Assembly (NCBI GenBank): GCA_017695055.1 | Contig: JADILY010000075.1 | Location: forward strand, 1 to 16,083 | Source: Merdivivens faecigallinarum | Lineage (GTDB): Bacteria > Bacteroidota > Bacteroidia > Bacteroidales > UBA932 | Reading direction: 5' to 3' | DNA length: 16,083 nt | Shown here: positions 6,659-15,551 of the stretch, piece by piece | How positions within the stretch are numbered: position 1 is the stretch's first letter | How the letters are laid out: every line of letters starts with the position of its first letter | Position numbers and translations under genes: made by a program | The notes under the pieces: model-generated | Told to the model about the DNA's origin: nothing | Seen by the model: only the letters and a program-made list of their open reading frames with translations | Databases searched by the model: none

Positions 6659-8500
6659 TTAAGAAAATGTCTGTAACTCACAAAGATGCGAATAAACGCT
6701 CTTCTTTGCTATCAACTCATTATGCGTGCCTTCCTCGACTATCTCACCGTCCTGGAGCACGACTATCTTGTCCGCGTATTGTATGGTAGAAAGCCTGTGG
6801 GCTATCACTACCGAAGTACGGTTCTTCATCAGATGCGTGAGGGCGTCCTGCACAAGCCTCTCGCTTTCAGTATCGAGTGCGGAAGTGGCCTCGTCGAGAA
6901 TCATTATAGGAGGATTCTTCAGCACGGCCCTCGCTATGGCTATGCGCTGGCGCTGGCCTCCCGAAAGCTTGGCACCCCTGTCGCCTATGTTGGTCTCGTA
7001 TCCCATAGGGAGCCTTTCTATGAACTCGTGCGCATTCGCTATCTTCGCCGCATTCAGCACATCCTCATAAGTGGCGTCCTCGACACCGAACTTGATATTA
7101 TTGTATACGGTATCATTGAACAGAATCGATTCCTGGGTCACAATGCCCATCAGCTTATGCAAATCGTCCTGCCTGTAATCACGTATATCGTTCCCGTCCA
7201 GCATTATGCTGCCCTGTTGCACATCATAGAAGCGGGCTATCAGGTCGGCAAGAGTGGTCTTGCCTGCCCCGGAAGGCCCGACAAGGGCTATCATCTTGCC
7301 TTTGGGTATTTCAAGGGATACATTGTTTATGATAGTCCTGTCCCCGTAACTGAAGGTGACATTCCGGAACTCTATGCCGCTCTTGAAATCATCAAGAGGT
7401 TTTGGAGAAGCGGGATCCTTTACAGGATTGTCCACATCGAGAATCGCAAAAATCCTGTCGGCCGAAACGAGGCCTTTCAGAATCATCGAATAAGCCTTGG
7501 AAATCAGTTTTGCCGGCTCAAGGACACGCCAATAGAAGGCTATGTATACTATGAAACTCTGCCAGCTCATCCCGAGGGCCTCGTCCCCGCCCTCAATCTT
7601 GAGCCATCCGGCGAAAAACAGTACGAGCATCGCTACCGTAACGCCGAGGAACTCCGACATAGGGGAAGCAAGCTCCTGCCTGTTGAATATCGAACGGCAC
7701 AGCCTCCTGTGGGATTCATTCAGTTTTTCGAAATTCCCCTCGACATATTTTCCTGCATTGAACGCCTTTATGATACGTCCGCCGGTAATGGTCTCGTCGA
7801 AGGCGCTGAGGATGTTGCCTATTATCTGCTGGGTCTGCACCGCCCCGCTCCTGAGGCGCTTCGTCAACTTGCTGATTACTATGGCTGAAAGCGGAAGGGC
7901 TATCAATGATATGATTGTGAGTTTCCAGGACATGTAGAACAGCATGACAAGGAAGCCTATCACAAGCAAAGGGTCCCTGAATATCACATGGAAACTGCTC
8001 GTAACGGTATTTTCGACCTCGTTTACATCGTTGCTGATGCTCGAAAGTATGTCCCCCTTCTTCCTCGTATTGAAATACCCCACATTGAGCGAATCGATTT
8101 TCCTGAAAAGATCGGTACGCAGGTCCTTCATCATCCGTGTCCTCATGTCCACGAGAATCCGCTGTGAAAGGAAACGCATCAGATTGGAAAACAGGGAAGC
8201 AACGATGAAAACGACACACACGAAAACCAGACCGGCCATCAGGCTGCCGCCCGCCAACGATATCACGTGGGACAGATAATAGCTGAATATGTCTTCGAAA
8301 TAGCCTATCGACAGCTCGAACTCGGGCTTAGGCAGGCCGAGAGGCACTTCGTCGGCCTCGAACAGCACGGTAAGCACCGGAGCGAGCAAGGCATAATTGA
8401 CTATTCCGAACAATACCGACAATATCGAAAAAAACAAATACGGAGGCCAGTATTTCGCCGCCGGCTTCGCGTATGAAAAAATTCTCCTGAAAGTATTCAT
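6659..8500 (-). CDS. MsbA-like ABC transporter, fused membrane and ATPase domains
   Basis: Encodes 613 residues from the ATG at 8498-8500 (MNTFRRIFSYAKP). A TTG two codons upstream is in frame but less likely. This is a half-size type IV ABC exporter that works as a homodimer or heterodimer in the inner membrane. The N-terminal region carries about six membrane helices (first near 20-45) with the coupling-helix text GDILSSISNDVNEVENTV. The ATPase domain has Walker A GPSGAGKTT at 408-416, Q-loop VTQES, signature LSGGQRQR from 512, Walker B MILDEATSALD from 533, and switch His568 in IAHR. All catalytic residues are present, so neither ATP site is visibly degenerate. The likely cargo is a lipid such as the lipid A core, based on family resemblance and the neighbouring acyl-CoA ligase, but drug export is also possible. 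It starts 6 bases after the preceding gene. Confidence 0.9.
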   Translation of the reverse strand: MNTFRRIFSYAKPAAKYWPPYLFFSILSVLFGIVNYALLAPVLTVLFEADEVPLGLPKPEFELSIGYFEDIFSYYLSHVISLAGGSLMAGLVFVCVVFIVASLFSNLMRFLSQRILVDMRTRMMKDLRTDLFRKIDSLNVGYFNTRKKGDILSSISNDVNEVENTVTSSFHVIFRDPLLVIGFLVMLFYMSWKLTIISLIALPLSAIVISKLTKRLRSGAVQTQQIIGNILSAFDETITGGRIIKAFNAGKYVEGNFEKLNESHRRLCRSIFNRQELASPMSEFLGVTVAMLVLFFAGWLKIEGGDEALGMSWQSFIVYIAFYWRVLEPAKLISKAYSMILKGLVSADRIFAILDVDNPVKDPASPKPLDDFKSGIEFRNVTFSYGDRTIINNVSLEIPKGKMIALVGPSGAGKTTLADLIARFYDVQQGSIMLDGNDIRDYRQDDLHKLMGIVTQESILFNDTVYNNIKFGVEDATYEDVLNAAKIANAHEFIERLPMGYETNIGDRGAKLSGGQRQRIAIARAVLKNPPIMILDEATSALDTESERLVQDALTHLMKNRTSVVIAHRLSTIQYADKIVVLQDGEIVEEGTHNELIAKKSVYSHLCELQTFS

Positions 8501-8506
8501 AAACAA

Positions 8507-10729
8507 TTATCTCCTGCTGAACTCCCCGCTTTTCAGGTCGAGCACCCACATTTTACCGTCATAAGTCTCTATCTCGACCGAATTTCCGGCATACGGTTCA
8601 ATCCTGACATCGGGACGCATCTTTTTCGAACCGGAAAAATCCGCCACCGGTTTTCCCGTAAAATCGCAGATTACCGTTTGCAGGGAGGTCGTCACAACCC
8701 AATACAGCGAACTGTTTATTTCCATCAGACGAGGCAGCTTCTTGATGGTCTCATCGGTATCGAATCCGACCCAGTCGTCACGCAACCTGCCTTTCAGATC
8801 GTACAGCCCCAATGTATTGTCGGTGTGCAGCACCATCACGTTATATTTTCTGTTCTGATTGAAATCGTAGACCTGAGGGCCCAGTAATATCTCCTTCCCG
8901 AGATCAACAGGGAAAGGCCTCACCATCCTTCCGAGCCTGTCGATGACATACAGTTTCGAACCGGAAGCGAAAATCATCTGCAATTTTCCGTTCTCGAAAT
9001 AATCCAGCTGATCTATATTCCCGCAAATCGGCGATGAGAACGGAGCGCTCCAGATGCCCTTCCCGTTTTCTTCGGTAAGGCAGATATACATGTTGTCCTG
9101 CTGGTACATCAGGTTGGTGCGTCCGGTACCGCAGTTCTTGACTTTCCACGGACCTTTCGGAATGACTACGACCGTATCCCTGTCGAATCTCGACACCGTA
9201 GGCACTTCATAATCGCTGAGCCTCACTTTCAGCGAAGGGACAGCCCCGTTTTTGCCGGACACGAGCGAATATGCGTACATGTCCACCGTATATCCTGCCG
9301 CCCCCTCGGCGATGCTCCGGGCAAGCGACGTCTTAAACGGCGAAGTAAGGCCGTCAGGGTCGGAAGCGAAGTTAAGGTAAACCGTAAGAAGCGATTTGGA
9401 CGGAAAGGCGTCCGACAACCCTGCATCGGACAGATACCTTGCCAAATCGAGTTCCAGGGCACTTCCGTTGAGAAAATCCCGCATCGCACTTTCAGGACCT
9501 ATCGCAAGCCATCCCGAAACGGAAACGCAATAGTCTTCCTCGGCCAGCGAAAAGACAGAGCCGAACAACGATGCCAGAAAACCTGGATAATCATATTTTT
9601 TCATCACGGCCGTATCCCCTGCCGCCGACGGATTCCCGCATTTGACCATATTTACGAAAGTCTCCTTTCCTCCCGTATCGAAACGTATCACGGCGACTTC
9701 CCCAATCGACAGGGACGAAGCCCATTCTTCCGGCGATATCCCAGCTTTCCGGGCAAGCTCCTGCCTCCTGTCCACCATCTTGTCAAGACATCCCTGACCG
9801 TCCCTGTATCTGTCGATATTCGAAACCAGGGCAGTCAGATCCGACACAGGAAGCGAAAGTGCCATCGAGGAATAATATGGAGTGACTGAAAAAACAGTCG
9901 GGGATTTGGGGCGCAAATCGTTGAAAACATAGGAATATTCGTCGACCGTGACATTATGCATGTCGAAACCGCTTATATCCATGCCGTTTTCACCGACTTC
10001 TTCGAGGGAATAGCAGCTCCAATATGAAAAATTCTGGAAAAACGAGGCATAGCCGAGATACCCGCTGTTGAAGCATCCGGAAAAGAGTTTTCCGAGGTTC
10101 CGGTGATTGACATAGAGATTGGTCCCCCTGTCGGCCGACAGGGCCATGGACTCGAAATCCGGGTTGTCCAATATGGAAACCCCTTCGGACAGATGCCGCA
10201 GGGAAGACTCCGCCAGGACTTCCGAATCGGTGAACACCACCGTGCCTCCTTCAGCGCGGACAACGCAGTCCCCCGAAATGTCCGACACAGCCTCGGCTAC
10301 CTGACGGACGATGGACGAATCGGCCGGAGTTATTGCCACCAACGGCGAAATCCTGTTGTGCCCGGAATAATGGAGCGATAAGGAAAGGTCGCCACGGAGC
10401 AGGCCGTCCAAGGCACGGGAACCCGAAACCTCCTTTAATTTTTCCGGCAATTCCCTCAAAACCTTCGGCACCGCACTTTTTCCTGAAAAGACATACGGCG
10501 GCAACGACAGCCTCGAAAACACCTCTGCCCCCCGGGCATAATCATCGAACTCCAAAACCATCACCGCATCCGAAGGCACGGCCTCCAGGGACACGGGCAA
10601 ATCCTTCCTGTCACGTGAATGTCCCGACCTGCCCCCCTCATCGGAAAACAGGAACGAAAAACATATAACCGTCGCCAGCAGCAGCACTGCCACTACCAGG
10701 CTGCAATATATAATCGTCTTCCTATTCAT
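8507..10729 (-). CDS. Membrane-anchored protein of unknown function (DUF3352-like), propeller-like C-terminus
   Basis: Encodes 740 residues from the ATG at 10727-10729 (MNRKTIIYCSLVVAVLLLAT). An upstream in-frame TTG at 10756 is rejected because the ATG is followed directly by a membrane helix (about 6-28). One N-terminal helix followed by a large polar region implies a periplasmic protein held in the inner membrane. The section after the helix (VSLEAVPSDAVMVLEFDD) resembles the start of DUF3352-type proteins. I am not certain of that family. The last 200 or so residues contain short beta-rich units such as GKLQMIFASGSKLYVIDRLG, YNVMVLHTDNTLGLYDLKG and KMWVLDLKSGEF, which look like PQQ/WD-type propeller blades. 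I see no catalytic motif. It lies between namZ (39-base gap) and the ABC exporter (6-base gap), so an envelope role is plausible. Function is unknown. Confidence 0.8.
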   Translation of the reverse strand: MNRKTIIYCSLVVAVLLLATVICFSFLFSDEGGRSGHSRDRKDLPVSLEAVPSDAVMVLEFDDYARGAEVFSRLSLPPYVFSGKSAVPKVLRELPEKLKEVSGSRALDGLLRGDLSLSLHYSGHNRISPLVAITPADSSIVRQVAEAVSDISGDCVVRAEGGTVVFTDSEVLAESSLRHLSEGVSILDNPDFESMALSADRGTNLYVNHRNLGKLFSGCFNSGYLGYASFFQNFSYWSCYSLEEVGENGMDISGFDMHNVTVDEYSYVFNDLRPKSPTVFSVTPYYSSMALSLPVSDLTALVSNIDRYRDGQGCLDKMVDRRQELARKAGISPEEWASSLSIGEVAVIRFDTGGKETFVNMVKCGNPSAAGDTAVMKKYDYPGFLASLFGSVFSLAEEDYCVSVSGWLAIGPESAMRDFLNGSALELDLARYLSDAGLSDAFPSKSLLTVYLNFASDPDGLTSPFKTSLARSIAEGAAGYTVDMYAYSLVSGKNGAVPSLKVRLSDYEVPTVSRFDRDTVVVIPKGPWKVKNCGTGRTNLMYQQDNMYICLTEENGKGIWSAPFSSPICGNIDQLDYFENGKLQMIFASGSKLYVIDRLGRMVRPFPVDLGKEILLGPQVYDFNQNRKYNVMVLHTDNTLGLYDLKGRLRDDWVGFDTDETIKKLPRLMEINSSLYWVVTTSLQTVICDFTGKPVADFSGSKKMRPDVRIEPYAGNSVEIETYDGKMWVLDLKSGEFSRR

Positions 10730-10760
10730 CACAAAAGCCCAAACAAAAAACAACAAACTG

Positions 10761-10777
10761 CAAATTTATCAAAAATA
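10761..10777 (-). promoter_or_regulatory. Possible internal promoter before the DUF3352-like gene
   Basis: Two adjacent minus-strand matches to TAnnTTTG occur at the end of namZ: TATTTTTG at 10777-10770 and TAAATTTG at 10768-10761. They lie in the largest gap inside the nine-gene run (39 bases) and about 30-40 bases before the ATG at 10729. No TTG -33 element is seen at the usual distance, and the local sequence is AT-rich. It may allow the downstream genes to be expressed apart from the peptidoglycan genes, but this is a weak call. Confidence 0.28.
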
Positions 10778-12064
10778 TAGATGATACTTGGATTTTTTTG
10801 CCCTGAATGTTTCAATATCTTTTCTCCAATACTCCAGAATATCCTCTACCTTGTGCCTTTCGGCGAATTTTTTCCGGATTGCATCCGTACCGCAGACCTT
10901 GTCGAACAGCCCGAAGCCCGCACAGGCTTCAAGGGCCTTGTGCTCCGGATACAGCTCCGCTATGGCCTGCATCACCCAGAACTGGATTTCGGTCACATCG
11001 GCCTCCTCAAAATCCACATATTCGAACTGCACACCCTGTATCATGCTCCCCTTGTACGCACCGGCCATCGGATTCAGCCAGATTGGCCTGAACGCCACTC
11101 CGGGAAGATTGTACTCCCGCAGTTTACCGCAAAGCTCGTCCGCATCTATCCACGGGGCGGCAAAAATCTGGAAAGGAAGGGTATGGCCGACACCTATCGA
11201 CATATAGCTGCGCAACTCACCCATTATTCCGGATGCCGGATAAAACATGGGTGATTCGTTATGCGGGATGTTGGGCGAAGGCAATATCCACGGAAGCCCT
11301 GTATCGGAATAGACCATATTCCTCGTCCAGCCCTCCATCGGCACGACGGTAAGACGGCACCGCGACGGTTCCTTCCGGCCATTCTGGCCGCGGAGCATGC
11401 CTTCATTGTTAATCATCATGGCAAGCTCGCCCACCGTAAGCCCGTATATATAAGGTATGGGGTACTGGCTGACAAATGAAAAGAACCCCGGTTCGACGAC
11501 ACAGCCTTCCACCTTGTTTCCGCCCAAAGGATTCGGCCTGTCGAGAACCACGACCTCGATATCGCGTGCGGCACATTCCTCCATGACCAGCCCGAGAGTG
11601 CTGATGAAAGTATAGGACCTCGCTCCGACATCCTGTATGTCATAAACCATTATGTCTATTCCTTCAAGCATTTCCCCCGTAGGACTCCTCGTCGCCCCGT
11701 AAAGCGAATACACCGGAAGGCCTGTGGCGGGATCCGTAAAATCCTCCACCTTGCCTCCGGCATATATGTCGCCCCTGACACCGTGTTCCGGCCCGAAGAG
11801 AGCCACGAGCTCGACATCCGGTGCGTTGAAAAGTATGTCCACGGTCGAATTGAGACGGCTGTCCACACCGCTCGGATTGGTGACGAGGCCTATCCTCTTG
11901 CCTGCAAGTATGTCGAAACCGTTTTCCACGAGCACTTCGATTCCCGTCTTCACCTTGGCGCCCTGTGCGGCGGTAGGCAAGGCCGCAAGGCACAAAAACG
12001 CCGTGAAGACCGAAAAGAAAACGGCCGCCACGTAAAGGCGGCCCCTGTCAATCCCTGCTGTCAT
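10769..12064 (-). CDS. namZ: Exo-beta-N-acetylmuramidase NamZ family (DUF1343, GH171)
   Basis: Encodes 431 residues from the ATG at 12062-12064, preceded by AGAAGGA at a 2-base spacing. An in-frame start at 12100 is less likely. The family, characterised in Bacillus subtilis (YbbC/NamZ) and studied in Tannerella forsythia, removes terminal N-acetylmuramic acid from the non-reducing end of peptidoglycan glycans. The N-terminus is a signal peptide: basic MTAGIDRGR, a hydrophobic core at about 11-28, and a probable cleavage site near 33-35 (TAAQG), so the enzyme is periplasmic or exported. Family motifs are GLVTNPSGVD, LFGPEHGVRGD (Glu93 and His94, the conserved active-site candidates), YDIQDVGARSYTF, LDRPNPLGG and WILPSPNIP. 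Length is normal. The start overlaps the end of the AmpG-like gene by 17 bases, which supports joint function: NamZ frees MurNAc or shortened glycans that a permease could import. Confidence 0.9.
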   Translation of the reverse strand: MTAGIDRGRLYVAAVFFSVFTAFLCLAALPTAAQGAKVKTGIEVLVENGFDILAGKRIGLVTNPSGVDSRLNSTVDILFNAPDVELVALFGPEHGVRGDIYAGGKVEDFTDPATGLPVYSLYGATRSPTGEMLEGIDIMVYDIQDVGARSYTFISTLGLVMEECAARDIEVVVLDRPNPLGGNKVEGCVVEPGFFSFVSQYPIPYIYGLTVGELAMMINNEGMLRGQNGRKEPSRCRLTVVPMEGWTRNMVYSDTGLPWILPSPNIPHNESPMFYPASGIMGELRSYMSIGVGHTLPFQIFAAPWIDADELCGKLREYNLPGVAFRPIWLNPMAGAYKGSMIQGVQFEYVDFEEADVTEIQFWVMQAIAELYPEHKALEACAGFGLFDKVCGTDAIRKKFAERHKVEDILEYWRKDIETFRAKKSKYHLYF

Positions 12065-13358
12065 AATCCTTCTTGCCGAATTCGGCATCCACTTTGACAA
12101 GTCTGGTAACGGCTATCGTCGCAATGCAGCAGACCATCACCCACCAGAAAAAATTAAGATAACCTATATGTTCCTGTATCCACCCCGCCGCCATGCCCGG
12201 AAGCATCATTCCCAAAGCCATGAAGGCCGTACACAGCGAGTAATGGGCCGTCTGATATTCGCCTTCGGAAAAATAAATCATGTACAGCATGTAGGCCGTA
12301 AAACCGAAACCGTAGCCGAACTGCTCCAGAAAGACGAAAGTATTGACAAGATACAGGTTCTGCGACTGGAAATACGCCATGTACACGAAAACGGCGCAAG
12401 GCAGGGCAAGCGAAAGCGCCATCGGCATCATGGACTTTTTGAGCCCCTTGCGGGAAGCATAAATCCCGCCCACGATTCCCCCGACGGTGAGCCCTATGGT
12501 GCCGACGGTACCATATATCACGCCTACCTGCTGGGTCGTAAAGCCGAGCCCTCCGGCCGACTGCGGGTCAAGCATGAACGGAGACAGCATCTTTATCAGA
12601 AAGGCTTCCGGAAGCCTGTACAGAAGCATGAACAGGAGGGCTACCCACACCCCTTTCTTTGAAAAGAAAGTCCTGAAAGTATTTCCGAATTCCTTGAAAA
12701 TGTATATGATGCTGCCGCTCCTCTCCTTTCCGGAACGGACGGGGCGCTGCTCGCAACGCGGCAGAATCAGAGTATGATATAAGGTGATAACGACGAAAAT
12801 CAACGTAAAGATAAGCATCGTCACCAGCCAGGCTTTCGGGATATCCCCGCCCTTTGTCTCAAGAAAACCGGCAAGCACTACTATTGCCCCCTGGCCGAAA
12901 ATGGAGGCAAGGCGGTAAAAAGTGCTGCGTATGCCTACGAAAAACGACTGCTGGTTGGTATCCAAGGCCAGCATGTAATATCCGTCAGCCGCAATATCAT
13001 GTGTGGCGGAAGCAAAGGCTATGACCCAAAAGGCCGCAAGCATATAATGGAAAACCGGTCCCGCCGGAGTGTCTATCGCAAAGGAAACAGCCGCAAGGGC
13101 GAAGCACATAAGGATTTCCATGGCCACCACCCACCACCTTTTTGTCTTGATGATATCCACGAAGGGGCTCCAGAACGGCTTGATTACCCATGGCAGGTAC
13201 AGCCATCCGGTATACAGGGCTATGTCCGCATTACTCATGCCCAGTCTCTTGAACATAGTCACGGATATGACGTTCACGGCAAAATACGGAAGCGCTTCCG
13301 TAAAATACAGTGACGGCACCCAGGACCACGGAGTAATCGACGGAGTGATTTTTCTCAT
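12048..13358 (-). CDS. AmpG-like MFS permease (muropeptide/sugar import)
   Basis: Encodes 436 residues from the ATG at 13356-13358. It is a major facilitator protein of the AmpG/PAT branch with about twelve hydrophobic segments spread along its length. The N-terminal text (YFTEALPYFAVNVISVTMF, then LYLPWVIKPFWSPFVD) matches the first helices and the loop between helices 2 and 3 of AmpG-type carriers. A second half begins after a basic cytoplasmic loop near 205-225 (CEQRPVRSGKERSGS). AmpG family members import GlcNAc-anhydroMurNAc peptides across the inner membrane for cell wall recycling. Placement between a SpoIID-domain gene (12-base gap upstream) and namZ (17-base overlap) supports a peptidoglycan-derived substrate. 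Whether it carries anhydro-muropeptides, peptide-free disaccharides or MurNAc cannot be read from the sequence, so I leave the gene symbol blank. No truncation is visible. Confidence 0.85.
   Translation of the reverse strand: MRKITPSITPWSWVPSLYFTEALPYFAVNVISVTMFKRLGMSNADIALYTGWLYLPWVIKPFWSPFVDIIKTKRWWVVAMEILMCFALAAVSFAIDTPAGPVFHYMLAAFWVIAFASATHDIAADGYYMLALDTNQQSFFVGIRSTFYRLASIFGQGAIVVLAGFLETKGGDIPKAWLVTMLIFTLIFVVITLYHTLILPRCEQRPVRSGKERSGSIIYIFKEFGNTFRTFFSKKGVWVALLFMLLYRLPEAFLIKMLSPFMLDPQSAGGLGFTTQQVGVIYGTVGTIGLTVGGIVGGIYASRKGLKKSMMPMALSLALPCAVFVYMAYFQSQNLYLVNTFVFLEQFGYGFGFTAYMLYMIYFSEGEYQTAHYSLCTAFMALGMMLPGMAAGWIQEHIGYLNFFWWVMVCCIATIAVTRLVKVDAEFGKKDYDSRD
12067..12073 (-). promoter_or_regulatory. 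Shine-Dalgarno site of namZ inside the permease gene
   Basis: The minus-strand sequence AGAAGGA ends 2 bases before the ATG at 12064 and lies within the last codons of the AmpG-like gene. The spacing is short, but this is the only clear ribosome site near the namZ start and it favours this ATG over the one at 12100. It points to translational coupling of permease and muramidase. Confidence 0.45.
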
Positions 13359-13370
13359 AATCGAAAATCT

Positions 13371-15551
13371 TTACGGTTCAGCAAAGATAATAAAAGTCCC
13401 GGGATAATAGAAATCCAGTATTTCCTTATATCCCGCGCCCTCCGCCGCCATGACGGCGGCTCCTATCTGGCAGAGCCCCACACCGTGCCCCCAGCCCTTT
13501 CCTTCCAGCACGAACCTTCCGTCACCGGATTCTATGTCGAAAGCCGAGCTGTACAGATGGGAACGGGAAAGTATCCTGCGGATTTCCAGTTCCTTCCCGA
13601 AGACCATTTTCCTCTTGGTACCGGTAATCTCCAATTTTACGATACGGTCTGAAGGGCCGCGGAGCACGGGAATCATGGATGTGACTGTTCCGAAATCGAT
13701 ACCGGTACGCTCCCTGACCAAAGCCGACAGTTCTTCCGCCCCATATCCGGCCTTCCACCGGTAAAACGACTCCGTCTCCATATCATAATCGTTCAGAACC
13801 GTCCGGAGAAGGCCCGGCACGGCCCTGCCGCAATACGGGTCGTCTTTCGAAACAAGATATGGATAGTCCGTGTCGTCCCAGCAAGTACTGAAAATCTCGG
13901 TCTTTCCTCCGCAGCATTTCGAAAAACGGGCATCGCACACTTTGCCTTCATAAGAGAGCACCTCGCCCCATGTCTCGTCTATGGCCTCCTTTATCCTGTG
14001 TCCGACAGCGCGCGTAAGGCCCTGGTAACGCTGGCAATGGTCGTCGGCGCACACATCGAAGCGTTCATGCCCGTCACCGTCGTACCACCTTATGATTTCG
14101 CCGTCCGACACCTTCTCCCGCACGGGTACGGCAGCCGCCCCGCGGTTCCTTATCTTCAGAAGGGCCCAGGAACGGGAAATCACGGCATGGGCCTTCAGGA
14201 ATTCTTTCGGGGCGGAGGACTTCATTTCGGAAGAAATGACACTCAGCAGATAATCCTCAATCCCTATCACGTTCACGGCAGTCACCAGGCCGCCTTCCGC
14301 AATGAGTTTCAGGGCCCCGGCAAACACCTGGCATTCCTTGCGTTCCCAATGGAAGCCCTTTCCTATCGTCACATCTGAAAGTTCGAATGCCGGTTCGGCG
14401 AAAAATGTAGAGCGCGTAGGGCTGTCGAAATACAGCTCGTCGTAGACGGCACCGTCATACAGCAGCCTTCCGTCCCTTGCCGAAACGGTTTTCACACCGT
14501 CGCCGTCATACAGCAGCCTGAACCTTATCTGCGGGGCGGACATTATCCCCACCTCGATTTCCGGCTGCTCCCGGCAGATGCGGGAAATTAATTTTTCCTG
14601 AAAATCCCTGTCTATCGATATTTCATCCAATATATCCTCGATATCCCTGGAAGTCACTTTTTCGAAATCCTTTTCAAGGGCGGCGATGAACACTCCCCCC
14701 ATATCCACGGAGCCGAGACTCATGAAAATATTTTCTTTCCCCTGAGCATAATAATGGTGGCTGCGGTGTTTTTTCCGCAAGAAAACAATCGAATAAAAAA
14801 TGCCGTCCCGTGAAAACGAGAGCAGGTTAATCATCGGTTCGGCCAGTCCGGGGTCGTCCGGCACGCAATCGAGGAGCCGGTAAAACAGTTTTGCGGCATC
14901 TTTCGATGACGAGGACCTTATGACAAAAACTCCCGTGGTCATGAGGTTCATCAGGAAGAGCGAGGCCTTTCCGAAAGAAGTCAATGGCCTGAGCACTCCG
15001 TCCGTCCCGTCGGTCCCGTCACCCGGAAAGGCGCGCATCGCGGCAGTTTCCATCGGAAGGCTTCCCCCCGGGACGGCCTGGAAATGATGGTGGTCAGGAG
15101 CGGAAGCCCCGCACTGCGGCCCGTTGTAGATGATTGTGTATGAAGGATACCGTTCAGCCAGAGAAAGCATGTCGGTATACCTGCGCCATATCGACTGCGG
15201 GGTATGGAATGTCAGCGGGACGGTAAAATGCCACTGGAATATCGGGTAAGGGTTCAGAAGTATGTCATAATCCTTACCTTTCCTGCCATGGAACGGGATA
15301 TACGACTGGTCAACCCGGTGTTCACGGCACAGAAAGCATTCCCGTGAAGCGAGCGACTCGCTGTCTATCTTGGCCGATGAAGATGTTATCCTTGCCGGAT
15401 TGTACTGGAGCACGGCATCGAGACCCCGTATTTTCAGCCGCTTCGTGCGCACCGACTTCAATGCACGGTAATTGTCTCGGGCCAGCTGCCACGAGGACAG
15501 TTGCGCCGCCGCAAAAACGGACAGCTCGGTATTTTCCGGATAAATTTTCAT
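13371..15551 (-). CDS. Fused DUF4922 (HIT/GalT-like) and SpoIID/LytB domain protein
   Basis: Encodes 726 residues from the ATG at 15549-15551, which overlaps the glycosyltransferase stop as ATGA and has GAGGAGGA 9 bases upstream. Longer in-frame starts would run far into the upstream gene. The N-terminal domain (about 1-310) looks like DUF4922. It has CFLC at 72-75, then NGPQCGASAPDHHHFQ at 143-158, an H-x-H-x-Q triad of the HIT/GalT nucleotidyl-transferase or phosphorylase fold. The C-terminal domain (about 330-726) is SpoIID/LytB. It has DVTIGKGFHWERKE, then VISSEMKSSAPKEFLKAHAV with the probable catalytic Glu442, a zinc-type C-x3-H-C near 501-506, CCGG, and the signature GWGHGVGLCQIGA at 686-698. 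SpoIID proteins are lytic transglycosylases that cut glycans lacking stem peptides. There is no signal peptide or membrane helix at the start, so the protein appears cytoplasmic, which is odd for such a domain. Its exact job is unknown. Confidence 0.87.
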   Translation of the reverse strand: MKIYPENTELSVFAAAQLSSWQLARDNYRALKSVRTKRLKIRGLDAVLQYNPARITSSSAKIDSESLASRECFLCREHRVDQSYIPFHGRKGKDYDILLNPYPIFQWHFTVPLTFHTPQSIWRRYTDMLSLAERYPSYTIIYNGPQCGASAPDHHHFQAVPGGSLPMETAAMRAFPGDGTDGTDGVLRPLTSFGKASLFLMNLMTTGVFVIRSSSSKDAAKLFYRLLDCVPDDPGLAEPMINLLSFSRDGIFYSIVFLRKKHRSHHYYAQGKENIFMSLGSVDMGGVFIAALEKDFEKVTSRDIEDILDEISIDRDFQEKLISRICREQPEIEVGIMSAPQIRFRLLYDGDGVKTVSARDGRLLYDGAVYDELYFDSPTRSTFFAEPAFELSDVTIGKGFHWERKECQVFAGALKLIAEGGLVTAVNVIGIEDYLLSVISSEMKSSAPKEFLKAHAVISRSWALLKIRNRGAAAVPVREKVSDGEIIRWYDGDGHERFDVCADDHCQRYQGLTRAVGHRIKEAIDETWGEVLSYEGKVCDARFSKCCGGKTEIFSTCWDDTDYPYLVSKDDPYCGRAVPGLLRTVLNDYDMETESFYRWKAGYGAEELSALVRERTGIDFGTVTSMIPVLRGPSDRIVKLEITGTKRKMVFGKELEIRRILSRSHLYSSAFDIESGDGRFVLEGKGWGHGVGLCQIGAAVMAAEGAGYKEILDFYYPGTFIIFAEP

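Noticed and set aside
5635..7888. Two long plus-strand open frames (5635-6789 and 6686-7888) opposite the acyl-CoA ligase and ABC transporter
   Set aside because: Their translations are rich in Arg, His and Tyr with no domain pattern, while the minus-strand proteins have complete catalytic motifs.
10730..10756. TTG start that would extend the DUF3352-like protein by 9 residues
   Set aside because: The ATG at 10729 immediately precedes a basic-plus-hydrophobic membrane anchor. The extension lies in T-rich leader sequence without a ribosome site.
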